A stretch of 64,000 bases of DNA from CAVXSP01 sp963724645. GTDB lineage: Bacteria; Acidobacteriota; Vicinamibacteria; Vicinamibacterales; SCN-69-37. Below the pieces are notes generated by a model. The model had not been told where the DNA came from and did no database searches. It worked only from the letters and a program-made list of their open reading frames with translations. A program made the translations under genes and the position numbers. Positions 19,500 to 28,440 of this stretch are shown here, piece after piece (positions within the stretch are counted from its first letter, which is position 1; every line of letters starts with the position of its first letter). Where the stretch lies: the NCBI GenBank assembly GCA_963724645.1, contig CAVRVJ010000002.1, positions 1 through 64,000 on the forward strand, read 5' to 3'.

Positions 19500-20727
19500 C
19501 TACATGTTCTTGATCATCTCGTCCGCAAACTCCGACGTCTTCAACTCGGTCGAGCCAGCGATCAGCCTCGCCAGATCGTAAGTGACCTTCTTGTCAGCGA
19601 TCGCTCTTTCGAGAGACTCGATCACCATATCGGCCGCCTCGGTCCAGCCCATGTAGCGCAGCATCATCTCGCCTGACAGGATGACCGACCCAGGATTGAC
19701 CTTGTCAAGGTCGGCGTACTTGGGTGCCGTACCGTGGGTGGCTTCGAACACTGCATGGCCGGTGTCGTAGTTGACGTTTCCGCCCGGCGCAATACCGATG
19801 CCGCCGACCTGGGCGGCAAGCGCGTCGGAGATGTAATCGCCGTTGAGATTGGGCGTGGCGATGACGTCGTATTCGGCCGGCCGTGTCAGAATCTGCTGCA
19901 GGAACGCGTCCGCGATGACATCTTTGACGATCGTTCCATTCGGCAGCTTGCACCAGGGTCCGCCGTCAAACTCTTGAGCGCCGAATTCACGCTTGGCAAG
20001 CTCGAACCCCCAATCACGGAACGCTCCTTCCGTGAACTTCATGATGTTGCCCTTGTGCACCAGCGTGAGGCTCTTACGGCCGTGACTCAGCGTGTACTGC
20101 AGGGCCGCGCGGACCAGCCGCTCGGTGCCCTCTCGCGAGATGGGCTTGATCCCGACAGCGGTCGTATCAGGAAATCGAATCTTCTTGTAGAGCTTCGGAA
20201 ATGAGGCGCTGAAGAGCTTCTTGAACTCCTTGACCTCCTCACTTCCCTCGGCAAATTCGATGCCGGCATAGATGTCTTCTGTATTTTCGCGAAAGATCAC
20301 CATGTCGACGAGGTCCGGCCGCCTGACGGGCGTTTCCATGCCGGCGAAGTAGCGCACGGGTCTGAGGCAGACGTAGAGATCCAGTTCCTGCCGAAGCGCG
20401 ACGTTCAACGATCGGATGCCGCCGCCGACCGGCGTCGTCAGCGGTCCCTTGATGCCGACAAGGTATTGACGGAATGCATCGAGCGTCTCGGAAGGGAGCC
20501 ACGTCTTCGTCTGCTTGAAGGCTTTTTCACCCGCCAGCACTTCGAGCCAGACGATCCGGCGGCGGCCTTCGTACGCTTTTTGTACCGGCAGCGTCGAACA
20601 CTCGCACGCTGGCGCGCCAGATGTCGCGACCGGTGCCGTCCCCTTCGATGAAGGGAACGATCGGCCGTTCGGGGACGACCAGCGCCCCGTCTTTTCGTTC
20701 GATGGCCTGACCCGCTTGTTCAGTCAC
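19500..20727 (-). CDS. icd: Isocitrate dehydrogenase (NADP type; one frame break)
   Basis: About 408 residues. It oxidatively decarboxylates isocitrate to 2-oxoglutarate. The N-terminal VPFIEGDGTGRDIW motif, LDLYVCLRPVRYFAGMETPV, MVIFRENTEDIYAGIEFAEG (isocitrate and metal ligands) and TPNLNGDYISDALAAQVGGI (metal Asp) are canonical, as is FEATHGTAPKYADLDKVNPG for coenzyme. The start is the GTG at 20727, with AAAGGA upstream on the - strand. A frame break lies near 20565. It heads the TCA cluster, behind a leader of about 190 bases that carries a palindrome and a TATAAT box. Confidence 0.93.
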
Positions 20728-20825
20728 CTGGTTTCCTTTGACTCGACGCTTCGACGTTGCGGGTTTGACGTCCACAACCTTTAGGTCACGTCCCTCAATC
20801 GCGCTCCAGAATATTCCGCAGAATC

Positions 20826-20846
20826 TGTGGAAAACTTTGTGGAAAA
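20826..20846. repeat. Two TGTGGAAAA direct repeats (DnaA-box-like) in the icd leader
   Basis: TGTGGAAAA occurs at 20826-20834 and 20838-20846, exactly 12 bases apart. The reverse complement TTTTCCACA fits the relaxed DnaA box TTWTNCACA. Chance is possible, but the spacing and exact repetition are notable. Confidence 0.4.
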
Positions 20847-20897
20847 GCTCCTGACTCCAGTCAATTAGCCGCGACTTTATTGAGGGTGCAGCGGATT

Positions 20898-20912
20898 GCA
20901 CTAACTTAGTGC
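20898..20912. promoter_or_regulatory. Perfect 15-bp palindrome downstream of the icd -10 box (probable operator)
   Basis: GCACTAA-C-TTAGTGC has perfectly complementary 7-bp arms around one base. On the - strand it lies about 15 bases after the TATAAT at 20928-20933, near the expected start of transcription. The position fits a repressor site controlling the TCA cluster. Confidence 0.55.
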
Positions 20913-20927
20913 GGCTACGCGCCAGAC

Positions 20928-20933
20928 ATTATA
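20928..20933 (-). promoter_or_regulatory. Perfect TATAAT -10 box of the icd cluster
   Basis: The - strand reads CAGC-TATAAT-GTCTGG. No good -35 lies 17 bases upstream (CGGAAC or GGAACC at that place), so an activator or another sigma factor may help. The leader to the GTG is about 190 bases. Confidence 0.5.
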
Positions 20934-20950
20934 GCTGCACACGATCGTTG

Positions 20951-20982
20951 GGTTCCGAGGTTCCGAGGTTCCGTGGTTCCGG
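20951..20982. repeat. Four tandem copies of GGTTCCGN
   Basis: Four 8-base units run without gaps: GGTTCCGA twice, then GGTTCCGT and GGTTCCGG. The array lies between the icd promoter and the next gene. The same core occurs near 11410-11425. Confidence 0.85.
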
Positions 20983-21000
20983 GGTGCGAAAGAGGCGGCG

Positions 21001-21513
21001 CTACTGAAGAGAAATCTTGAATGTTGAACCGGTCGCAGGATCTGCCAACTCGACGCCGTCGCTGTTGATCGCGCGGACGACGAACTTCGAGTATGTCTCT
21101 CCGGCCTTCACGATCTGCAAATCGTCGCCCAAGGCGAGCACTGCTGTGCGTACTGGATTTCCATCAGCGGCGTCCGTGGCAATCGCAATCAAGTGCGGCA
21201 GAACGGGCGCGGGGCTGAGCGGCCGCGCGGCGACGGCCGGCGCAGGCGTCTTCGACGGAGCCGGCTCGGCGCGTTGACCAAACCGGAAGGGATCGCGCAC
21301 GGGCGGCGGATACGCCGGCGGGCGTGCCAGACGCTCGCGCAGCCGATCGACCTGCGCATCCACCTGCTCGACGACGGGCTTGTCCTGAATGATGGCGGCA
21401 AGATCGGCGGGCTTCAGTCCGGGCGCCGGCGGCGGCGCCGCGGCTGGCGCAAGAATGTGCGTCGAGATAAGCACGGCGCCGGCAAACAGCACGATTGCTC
21501 CCAGGCGTTTCAT
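21001..21513 (-). CDS. Periplasmic GspC/PilP-like protein of unknown role
   Basis: An intact 170 residues. An N-terminal membrane or signal helix (LGAIVLFAGAVLISTHILAP) is followed by a proline/alanine-rich linker, an RDPF motif and a small beta domain (LALGDDLQIVKAGETYSKFV, then VRAINSDGVELADPATGST). This architecture resembles the homology region of type II secretion GspC and pilus PilP proteins, which contact a secretin. Family assignment is tentative. It is divergent from kdsB. Confidence 0.6.
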   Translation of the reverse strand: MKRLGAIVLFAGAVLISTHILAPAAAPPPAPGLKPADLAAIIQDKPVVEQVDAQVDRLRERLARPPAYPPPVRDPFRFGQRAEPAPSKTPAPAVAARPLSPAPVLPHLIAIATDAADGNPVRTAVLALGDDLQIVKAGETYSKFVVRAINSDGVELADPATGSTFKISLQ

Positions 21514-21555
21514 TTGCGATAACCGCGGCAGGATCGTAGCACGGAGACGAGTGAC

Positions 21556-22368
21556 GTGCTAAGATTTGACGTGCCCGTCGTTGTTGCTGCTGGGCTCCCG
21601 CATTCCATCCGTTCTGCTCGAATCGTCGCCATCATCCCTGCGAGATATCGATCGACGCGCCTTCCCGGAAAACCGCTCGCCCTTCTCGATACGAGAACGA
21701 TGGTGGAGCACGTATACCGCCGGGCCGAACAGGCGCACGGCGTCGATGCGGTGCTCGTGGCAACCGATGACGAACGTATTGCGAAGGCGGTCGCGGACTT
21801 CGGCGGCACGGCCGTCATGACGAGCGGGGCCCATCCGACCGGCACCGACCGTCTCGCAGAAGTGGCCCGCGCTCTCGAAGGCGACATCATCGTGAACGTG
21901 CAGGGAGACGAACCATTGATCGCGCCCGAGGCGATCAGCGAAGCGATTCGGCCGCTGCTCGACCGGTCCGATGAAATCGTCGGAACCTTGCGCCGAAGAA
22001 TCGACGATCCCGCCGATCTGGACAATCCAAGCGTGGTCAAAGTCGTCGTCGACATGGCAGGGTATGCCCTCTATTTCAGCCGCGCCCCGATCCCGTTCGT
22101 CCGCACGGGCCTGACGCCTCCGGTCGCCTGGCGACACATTGGCCTGTACGCCTATCGACGCACCTTCCTGCTGACATTAGCCTCGCTGCCGCAGACCCCG
22201 CTCGAGCGGGCCGAGGGACTGGAGCAGTTGCGCGTGCTCGAACACGGCCACCGGATCCGCACCGTCGAGACCACGTCTGACACCATCGGCGTGGATACGC
22301 CAGAGGATCTGGAACGCGTCAGGCAACTTATGGAAATGACGCAGGGAGTTTCTTTACGTAATTCGTAA
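21556..22368 (+). CDS. kdsB: 3-deoxy-manno-octulosonate cytidylyltransferase (CMP-KDO synthetase)
   Basis: It activates KDO with CTP to give CMP-KDO for lipid A glycosylation. An intact 270 residues or fewer. IIPARYRSTRLPGKPLALLD is the nucleotide-binding signature, followed by VLVATDDERIAKAV and IIVNVQGDEPLIAPEAI (metal-binding Asp), then VAWRHIGLYAYRRTFLL. The N-terminal 20 residues before ARIVAIIPAR are not typical, so the true start may be the GTG at 21571 or later. It is the first gene of the KDO cluster and is followed by pyrG, which makes its CTP. Confidence 0.93.
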   Translation: MLRFDVPVVVAAGLPHSIRSARIVAIIPARYRSTRLPGKPLALLDTRTMVEHVYRRAEQAHGVDAVLVATDDERIAKAVADFGGTAVMTSGAHPTGTDRLAEVARALEGDIIVNVQGDEPLIAPEAISEAIRPLLDRSDEIVGTLRRRIDDPADLDNPSVVKVVVDMAGYALYFSRAPIPFVRTGLTPPVAWRHIGLYAYRRTFLLTLASLPQTPLERAEGLEQLRVLEHGHRIRTVETTSDTIGVDTPEDLERVRQLMEMTQGVSLRNS

Positions 22369-22404
22369 ACGGACTTGCCGGCGAATTTTTTTTCGGGGAC
22401 CGAC

Positions 22405-24079
22405 ATGCCGCACAACGACCGGGAAAGACCTGTGAAGTACATCTTCGTGACCGGCGGCGTCGTGTCGTCGCTCGGGAAGGGGCTCGCGGCGGCCTCGATC
22501 GGATGCCTGCTCGAAGGACACGGCTACAAGATCGCGCTGCAGAAGCTGGACCCCTACATCAACGTCGACCCCGGGACGATGAGTCCGTACCAGCACGGCG
22601 AGGTCTACGTCACCGACGACGGCGCGGAGACCGACCTGGATCTCGGCCACTACGAGCGGTTTACGAACATGGTGGCCACCAAGAACAACAATTGGACGAC
22701 CGGCAAGATCTACCTGTCGGTCATCCAGAAAGAGCGCCGCGGCGACTATCTCGGCAGCACCGTCCAGGTGATTCCGCACATCACCAACGAAATCAAGGAC
22801 AGCATTCGCTCCGCCGCACAGGGCGTCGACGTGCTACTCGTCGAGATCGGCGGCACGGTCGGCGATATCGAGAGCCAGCCCTTCCTGGAGGCCATTCGCC
22901 AACTCCGGCAGGATGTCGGCCGCGAGAACACGCTCTACATCCACCTCACGCTCGTGCCGTTCATCCCATCCGCCCACGAATTGAAGACCAAGCCAACACA
23001 GCACAGTGTCCGGGACTTGCGGTCCATTGGAATCCAGCCCGACGTGCTGCTCTGCCGCACCGACCGGCCGCTCGATCGCGATATGAAGCGAAAGATCGCG
23101 CTGTTTTGCGATGTGGACGAGGAAGCCGTGATCACGGCGCGCGACGTGTCGAGCATTTACGAGGTTCCGCTCAACCTTGCGGGCGAGGGACTCGATCGCA
23201 TCCTCCTTCATCGTCTGCATCTGCCGGAGACCGAACGCCAGATGGACGCCTGGACGGATCTGGTCGAGCGTATTCAACAGCCGAAGGATGAGGTCACCCT
23301 CCACTTTGTCGGGAAATATGTCGAATACGCGGATTCGTACAAGAGCATCAACGAGGCGCTGCATCACGGCGGGTTTCGCCATCGCCTGAAGGTCAATCTG
23401 AAGTACGTCGAGGCCGAAGCTCTCGAGGGCGCGGACGGGATGCGGCTGCTCGACGATGCGGCCGGCATCGTGGTCGGTCCCGGATTCGGCGAGCGTGGGA
23501 GCCGGGGCATGATGGCGGCCGCCGAGCACGCGCGGCGCGAGCGGATTCCCTATTTCGGTATCTGCTACGGATTTCAGTGGGCGGTCGTCGAATTTGCGAG
23601 AAATGTCGCTGGACTCGACCGACGCCGACTCGACGGAGGTCGCCGAGGAACCCGCCCACAAGATCATCTATAAGCTGCGCGAGCTGCTTGGCGTGGACGA
23701 CATGGGCGGGACGATGCGGCTGGGCAGCTATGCGTGCCGCCTCGTGCCCGATTCGCTCGCCTTCCGGCTCTACGGCGAGGAAATCATCCACGAGCGCCAT
23801 CGCCATCGGTACGAGTTCAATTGCTTGTACGAGCAGCAGCTAGTCGAGCACGGCTTGCGCATCGTCGGCCGGTCGCTCGACGGGAAGTTCGTTGAAATCG
23901 TGGAGCTGCCGGGGCACCCGTGGTACCTGGCCGTGCAGTTCCACCCGGAGTTCAAGTCGAAGCCCCTCCGCCCGCATCCGCTGTTTGCGGGCTTCGTCGA
24001 AGCCGCCTACAAACGGAAGATGTCTCTGCAGGGCATTGCCACGAACGTGACGGCGATCGGGGATCGGCGAAGAGGATAG
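22405..24079 (+). CDS. pyrG: CTP synthase (one frame break)
   Basis: It makes CTP from UTP, ATP and glutamine. The synthetase domain has KYIFVTGGVVSSLGKGLAAA, LQKLDPYINVDPGTMSPYQH and GGTVGDIESQPFLEAIRQL. The class I glutaminase domain has GPGFGERGSRGMM, the nucleophile Cys in FGICYGFQWAVVEFARN (GICLGMQ is usual) and QFHPEFKSKPLRPHP. A single-base break lies near 23610, inside NVAGL-DSTDADST. The ATG at 22405 or the GTG at 22432 (closer to the usual MKYIFVTGG start) may be used. It sits between kdsB and kdsA. Confidence 0.94.
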
Positions 24080-24141
24080 CGTTTGAGGCGTGAGGCTACG
24101 GGTCTCGAGCCCCGAGCCCCACCGCCTCATATAATGACCGC

Positions 24142-25004
24142 GTGATCGAAGCCGGAACGCCGAGTGTCCGCGCCGTGCACATCGCCGACGGCGTGGTCTT
24201 CGGACACCAGTCCCTTGTCCTCATCGCCGGCCCGTGCGTCATCGAGAGCGAGCTTCACGCCGTCGATCTCGGCAGGGCCATCGCGGAGGTCGCCCGGCGT
24301 GCCGGCATGCCGTACATCTTCAAAGCCTCATTCGACAAAGCGAACAGGACGTCGGGCCATTCATTCCGCGGTCCCGGGCCTGGAGGGAGGACTGTCGACC
24401 CTGGCGCGGGTCCGGCGCGAAGTCGGCGCCCCGGTGCTGACCGATATTCACGAACCGTGGCAGGCGGAGCGCGTCGCCGAGGTCGCGGACATCCTGCAGA
24501 TCCCCGCGTTTCTGTGCCGGCAGACGGACTTGATCGTCGCCGCCGCGCGGACCGGCAAGGCCGTCAACATCAAGAAGGGCCAGTTTCTCGCGCCGCTCGA
24601 CATGCGCCATGCCATCCAGAAGGTCCGCGAGCGCCGGCAACGAGCGCGTCTTCGTCACCGAACGCGGCGCTTCGTTCGGCTACAACAACCTCGTCGTGGA
24701 CATGCGGGCGCTTCCGATCATGCGCGCCCTGGGCGCGCCGGTCGTTTTTGACGTGACCCACAGCCTCCAGCTCCCTGGAGGCGGCGACGGCGTCACGGCC
24801 GGCCAGGCCGAGTACATCGAGCCGCTGGCCAGCGCCGGAGTCGCCGCCGGTGTCGACGGCGTGTTCCTCGAGGTGCACGAGGATCCTGCAAAAGCGAAAA
24901 GCGACGCGGAGAACGCGCTTGCCGCTTGCCCGTCTGGCGGCCTTCTGGATCGGCTCGTCCGGATCAACGCGATCGTGAAGGCCGATCCGGCCGTGGCCCG
25001 GTGA
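24142..25004 (+). CDS. kdsA: 3-deoxy-8-phosphooctulonate synthase (two frame breaks)
   Basis: It condenses PEP with arabinose-5-phosphate to KDO-8-phosphate. The joined product of about 287 residues has LVLIAGPCVIESELHAVDLG, PYIFKASFDKANRTS, GAPVLTDIHEPWQAERVAEV, ADILQIPAFLCRQTDLIVAA, VNIKKGQFLAPLDM and FVTERGASFGYNNLVVDMRA, all family blocks. Breaks lie near 24385 and 24635. The start is the GTG at 24142. The stop TGA overlaps the GTG of kdsD by 4 bases (GTGA), showing coupling. Confidence 0.92.
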
Positions 25005-26015
25005 TCCATGGCGAAGACGGAACGTCCCACCGGTCCGGCGCCGCGACTGCCACAGTGGACACCGACCTAGCGCGCCGAGTGCTCGAGACCGAAGCCCACG
25101 CCATCCTGGGTCTGATTCCCCAACTCGATGGGGCATTCAGTCAGGCCATCGATCTTCTCGCGGGTTGTGCCGGGCAGGGTCATCGTGACCGGAATGGGCA
25201 AGTCCGGCATCATCGCCCGGAAGATCTCAGCGACCTTTTCCAGCACCGGCACGTCCGCGTTCTTTCTTCACCCGGCGGAAGCGATTCATGGCGATCTTGG
25301 CGTCATTCGGCCCGACGATGTCGTGGTCGCGCTGTCCTACAGCGGCGAAACGGAGGAGCTGGTCCGGTTGCTGGAAGCGATTCGACGGACAGGCGCGCGG
25401 CTCATCACGCTGAGCGGCAATCCGACGGTCGACGCTCGGCGGCGCTGCTGACGTGGCGCTCAGCTGCCAGGTACGGGAAGAGGCGTGCCCGATGAATCTG
25501 GCGCCGACGGCCAGCACGACGGCATCGCTTGCCCTGGGCGACGCGCTGGCCATGGCGCTGTCGAGCCGCAAGGGGTTCCGCGAGGAGCAGTTCGCGAATT
25601 TGCATCCCGGCGGGCGTCTCGGCAAGAAGCTGATGCGCGTCGGTGCCCTCATGCATGCCGATGACGCGATTCCGCGCGTCCGCCCGAACACTCCGATGAC
25701 GCAGGTCGTCGCCGAGATGTCGATCAAAGGCCTCGGCATGACGTGCGTCGTCGATGAGGCGGGCCGGCTCGAGGGCATCCTGACCGATGGCGACCTTCGT
25801 CGGCATCTGATCGCGGATCGAACGTGCTGGACCGGACGCCGCCGACGTAATGACCTGCCGGCCGGCAACGATCGGCCGGAACTATCTGGCGGTCGAAGCG
25901 CTTCGTCTGATGGAAGAACGAAAAATCACGTCAGTGGTCGTCGTCGAATCCGGACACACGCGTCGTCGAGGGCGTCGTGCACCTTCACGACCTGTGGCGG
26001 ACGCAGATGATCTAG
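25001..26015 (+). CDS. kdsD: Arabinose-5-phosphate isomerase (KdsD/KpsF) with SIS and CBS domains (four frame breaks)
   Basis: It converts ribulose-5-phosphate to arabinose-5-phosphate for KdsA. The SIS domain has RVIVTGMGKSGIIARKIS, FFLHPAEAIHGDLGVIRPDD and VALSYSGETEELVRLLEAI, followed by EEACPMNLAPTASTTASLAL and FANLHPGGRLGKKLMRV. Two CBS domains follow (GMTCVVDEAGRLEGILTDGD and EALRLMEERKITSVVVVE). It ends DLWRTQMI at 26015. Breaks lie near 25165, 25440, 25830 and 25960. The start is the GTG at 25001, overlapping the kdsA stop. Confidence 0.9.
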
Positions 26016-26054
26016 GCCCCTGGCCTCGGCCCAGGCCTCAGTGAAGAGCTCAAG

Positions 26055-26588
26055 ATGCCCCTCTCCCCTTCTGCCATCGAAGCTCGAGCCCGCAGCCTGC
26101 GCCTGCTGCTGCTGGACGTTGACGGCGTGCTGACCGACGGGATCGGTAACGTGCATGGCGACGGATCGGAGGCCAAGGCGTTCTTCATTCGCGACGGACT
26201 CGCGCTGATCTGGGCCAGGCGCGCGGGACTGCAGGTCGGCCTGCTCAGCGGGCGCCGATCGGAGGCCACGACCAGGCGGGCGGCGGAGCTTGGAATTTCC
26301 CTTCTCGTCCAGGGTGAAACGGACAAGCGGGCGGCGTACAGTCAGATCGTCGCCAGCCAACAGCTCGAGGACGAGCAGGTAGCCTACATGGGGGACGACT
26401 TGCTGGATCTGCCGGTATTGACGCGCGTGGGGCTGTCGGCCGCGCCGGCGGACGCCGTTGAGGAAGTCCTCGCGCAGGTGCACTGGCAGAGCCGGTTCGC
26501 CGGCGGCCGGGGTGCGGTGCGGGAATTGGTTGAAGTCCTGTTGCGGGCGCGCGGCCAGTGGGACACGCTCGTGCGATCGTTTGCCTGA
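26055..26588 (+). CDS. kdsC: KDO-8-phosphate phosphatase
   Basis: An intact 177-residue HAD-superfamily type C0 phosphatase that removes phosphate from KDO-8-P. The motif I nucleophile region is LLLLDVDGVLTDG, motif II is GLLSGRRSEATTRRA, and motif III is VAYMGDDLLDLPVLTRVG. Length is normal. It lies directly before lapB with a 2-base gap and follows kdsD across a GGCC-rich repeat gap. Confidence 0.94.
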   Translation: MPLSPSAIEARARSLRLLLLDVDGVLTDGIGNVHGDGSEAKAFFIRDGLALIWARRAGLQVGLLSGRRSEATTRRAAELGISLLVQGETDKRAAYSQIVASQQLEDEQVAYMGDDLLDLPVLTRVGLSAAPADAVEEVLAQVHWQSRFAGGRGAVRELVEVLLRARGQWDTLVRSFA

Positions 26589-26590
26589 CC

Positions 26591-27826
26591 ATGCGGGGAT
26601 CTCTCGTCTTACTCGCGTCGCTGCTCGCGCTGTTGATTGGGCTTGCGGCCGGCAAGGCGTGGGAGCGCTACAAACTCGTCGAAGGGCGGTGGATCGACCG
26701 CCGCCGGGTGCGTCAATCGCCCTTCTTCATCCTGGGACTCAATCATCTGGTCGCGGGACAGGTCGACCTGGCGATCGAAGCGCTCGAGAAGGCCTCGAGT
26801 CTCGATCCTGGCGCCCTCGAACTCCGGCTGGTGCTCGGCAACCTGTACCGGGAAAAAGGGCAAGTGGGACGGGCTATCGGCGAGCATCAGTCGCTCTTGC
26901 AGCGGCCGCGGCTGAACCGCATCGAACAAGCCAACGTCCTGCTCTGTCTTGGACTCGACTACCGCCGCGGCGGATTCGTGGATCGGGCCGTCGCCATGTT
27001 TTCGGACGTGCTGAAGCTCGATCCCGAGAATGAGGCGGCGCTGCTCAACCTGGAGAAACTCCAGGAAGATCAGCACCAGTGGCAGGAGGCTTACGTGACA
27101 CGCCGGCGCCTGGCCCAGCTGGCCGGGCTGCCTGGCCAGCCGAACTCGCAGTCGATCCTGGCGTTCCTCGAAAACGAGCTCGGGATGCAGGCGATGAAAC
27201 AGAACGACCTGGCGGAAGCGACAAAACGCTTCGAGGCGGCCATGGAAGCCGACCCGACTGTCATCCCCGCGTACCTGCACCTGGGCGAAGTGTTCGCGCG
27301 GCAAGGCGATCTGGCCAGAGCGGCCGCGATCTGGGAGAAGGCGATCGACGTGTCGCCCGACCGCTCCTATCTCGCGCTCGACCGTCTCGAGCAGGCCTAC
27401 GCGACGCTAGGCGCGCCGCGCCGCTTCGCCGATTTGTGCCGCCGGCTGTTCGCGGCGACGCCGCGCGACTGGCGTGCGCGCATGGCGCTCGCGCGGCACA
27501 TCTCATCCGCCGGCCAGCAGGCCGCTGCGCTGGACCTGCTGTTCGAGGCACTCGAACACAACCCGCACGCCCTGGCGATTCATCAGGCTATCTGGAACAC
27601 ACTCTCGGTGCTCGGCCTGCCCGGCCCCCTGGTAGCCCGGTACATCGACCTCACGCGCCGGTCGGTCTTCTATCTTGATCCGCACGTCTGCGTGCGCTGC
27701 CGGTACCGCAGCACCGAACTGCTCTGGCAATGCCCCCATTGCCACGAATGGAACACGTTCGTGGAAGAACGGATTACGCCGGCGAGCGACACGGAAGCCG
27801 AGATTCCCGCCGGACTGGTGCAGTGA
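26591..27826 (+). CDS. lapB: LPS assembly regulator LapB (YciM-like): TM anchor, TPR repeats and rubredoxin-like metal site
   Basis: An intact 411 residues. An N-terminal transmembrane helix (LVLLASLLALLIGLAAGKAW) anchors a cytoplasmic series of TPR repeats (for example QVDLAIEALEKASSLDPGAL and DLAEATKRFEAAMEADPTVI). The C-terminal rubredoxin-type site CVRCRYRSTELLWQCPHCHE has two CxxC pairs. In Enterobacteria LapB directs FtsH proteolysis of LpxC and so tunes LPS synthesis. Its place at the end of the KDO cluster fits this role. Confidence 0.88.
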   Translation: MRGSLVLLASLLALLIGLAAGKAWERYKLVEGRWIDRRRVRQSPFFILGLNHLVAGQVDLAIEALEKASSLDPGALELRLVLGNLYREKGQVGRAIGEHQSLLQRPRLNRIEQANVLLCLGLDYRRGGFVDRAVAMFSDVLKLDPENEAALLNLEKLQEDQHQWQEAYVTRRRLAQLAGLPGQPNSQSILAFLENELGMQAMKQNDLAEATKRFEAAMEADPTVIPAYLHLGEVFARQGDLARAAAIWEKAIDVSPDRSYLALDRLEQAYATLGAPRRFADLCRRLFAATPRDWRARMALARHISSAGQQAAALDLLFEALEHNPHALAIHQAIWNTLSVLGLPGPLVARYIDLTRRSVFYLDPHVCVRCRYRSTELLWQCPHCHEWNTFVEERITPASDTEAEIPAGLVQ

Positions 27827-27831
27827 GAGGT

Positions 27832-28431
27832 TCAGACGGCATCTCCCCTCAGCTTCTCCAATACCTCGATCACCTGCCGATCGGTATTCGCTTTCGTGCC
27901 GGACGTGTCGATCACGTAATCGGCCCTGCGCCGCTTTTCGTCGATCGGGAGTTGCGCGGCGATTCGCTGTCGCGCCTCCCGCTCCGACAGGCCGCGCGCG
28001 AGGAGCCGCTCGAGCTGCTGGGCAGGGGTGCAAGCCGCCACGAGCACGCGGTGGAAGTCGCGCTCGTGCCCGCTTTCAAAGAGAAGCGGCACGTCGGCGA
28101 CAGCGACGTTGTCGCTGTCCGACGCGGCGAACCAGTCTTCAATGCGTTGATAGACCAGAGGATGGACGATGGACTCGAGAGCCAGCCTGGCGGCCGGGTC
28201 GGCAAACACGCGTTGTCCGAGCGCTGATCGGTCGAGCATGCCGGCGGCCGTGAGGACTGACGGACCGAAACGATCGACGATCGCCGATAGGCCGGGCGTT
28301 CCAGGCGCCACGACTTCGCGAGCGAGGACGTCGGCGTCGATCACGGGGATGCCGAGCCTGGAGAGCCGCGAAAGGCAGTAGGATTTCCCGGTCCCAATCC
28401 CACCGGTCAGCGCGACGCGAAGTCTGCCCAA
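27832..28431 (-). CDS. coaE: Dephospho-CoA kinase
   Basis: An intact 199 residues. It phosphorylates the 3'-OH of dephospho-CoA, the last step of CoA synthesis. The P-loop is VALTGGIGTGKSYCLSRL, followed by PVIDADVLAREVVAPGTPGL and the lid/substrate part VAVADVPLLFESGHERDFH. It ends just 5 bases from the convergent lapB stop and follows folD on the same strand. Confidence 0.95.
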   Translation of the reverse strand: MGRLRVALTGGIGTGKSYCLSRLSRLGIPVIDADVLAREVVAPGTPGLSAIVDRFGPSVLTAAGMLDRSALGQRVFADPAARLALESIVHPLVYQRIEDWFAASDSDNVAVADVPLLFESGHERDFHRVLVAACTPAQQLERLLARGLSEREARQRIAAQLPIDEKRRRADYVIDTSGTKANTDRQVIEVLEKLRGDAV

Positions 28432-28440
28432 CCGAGTCCC

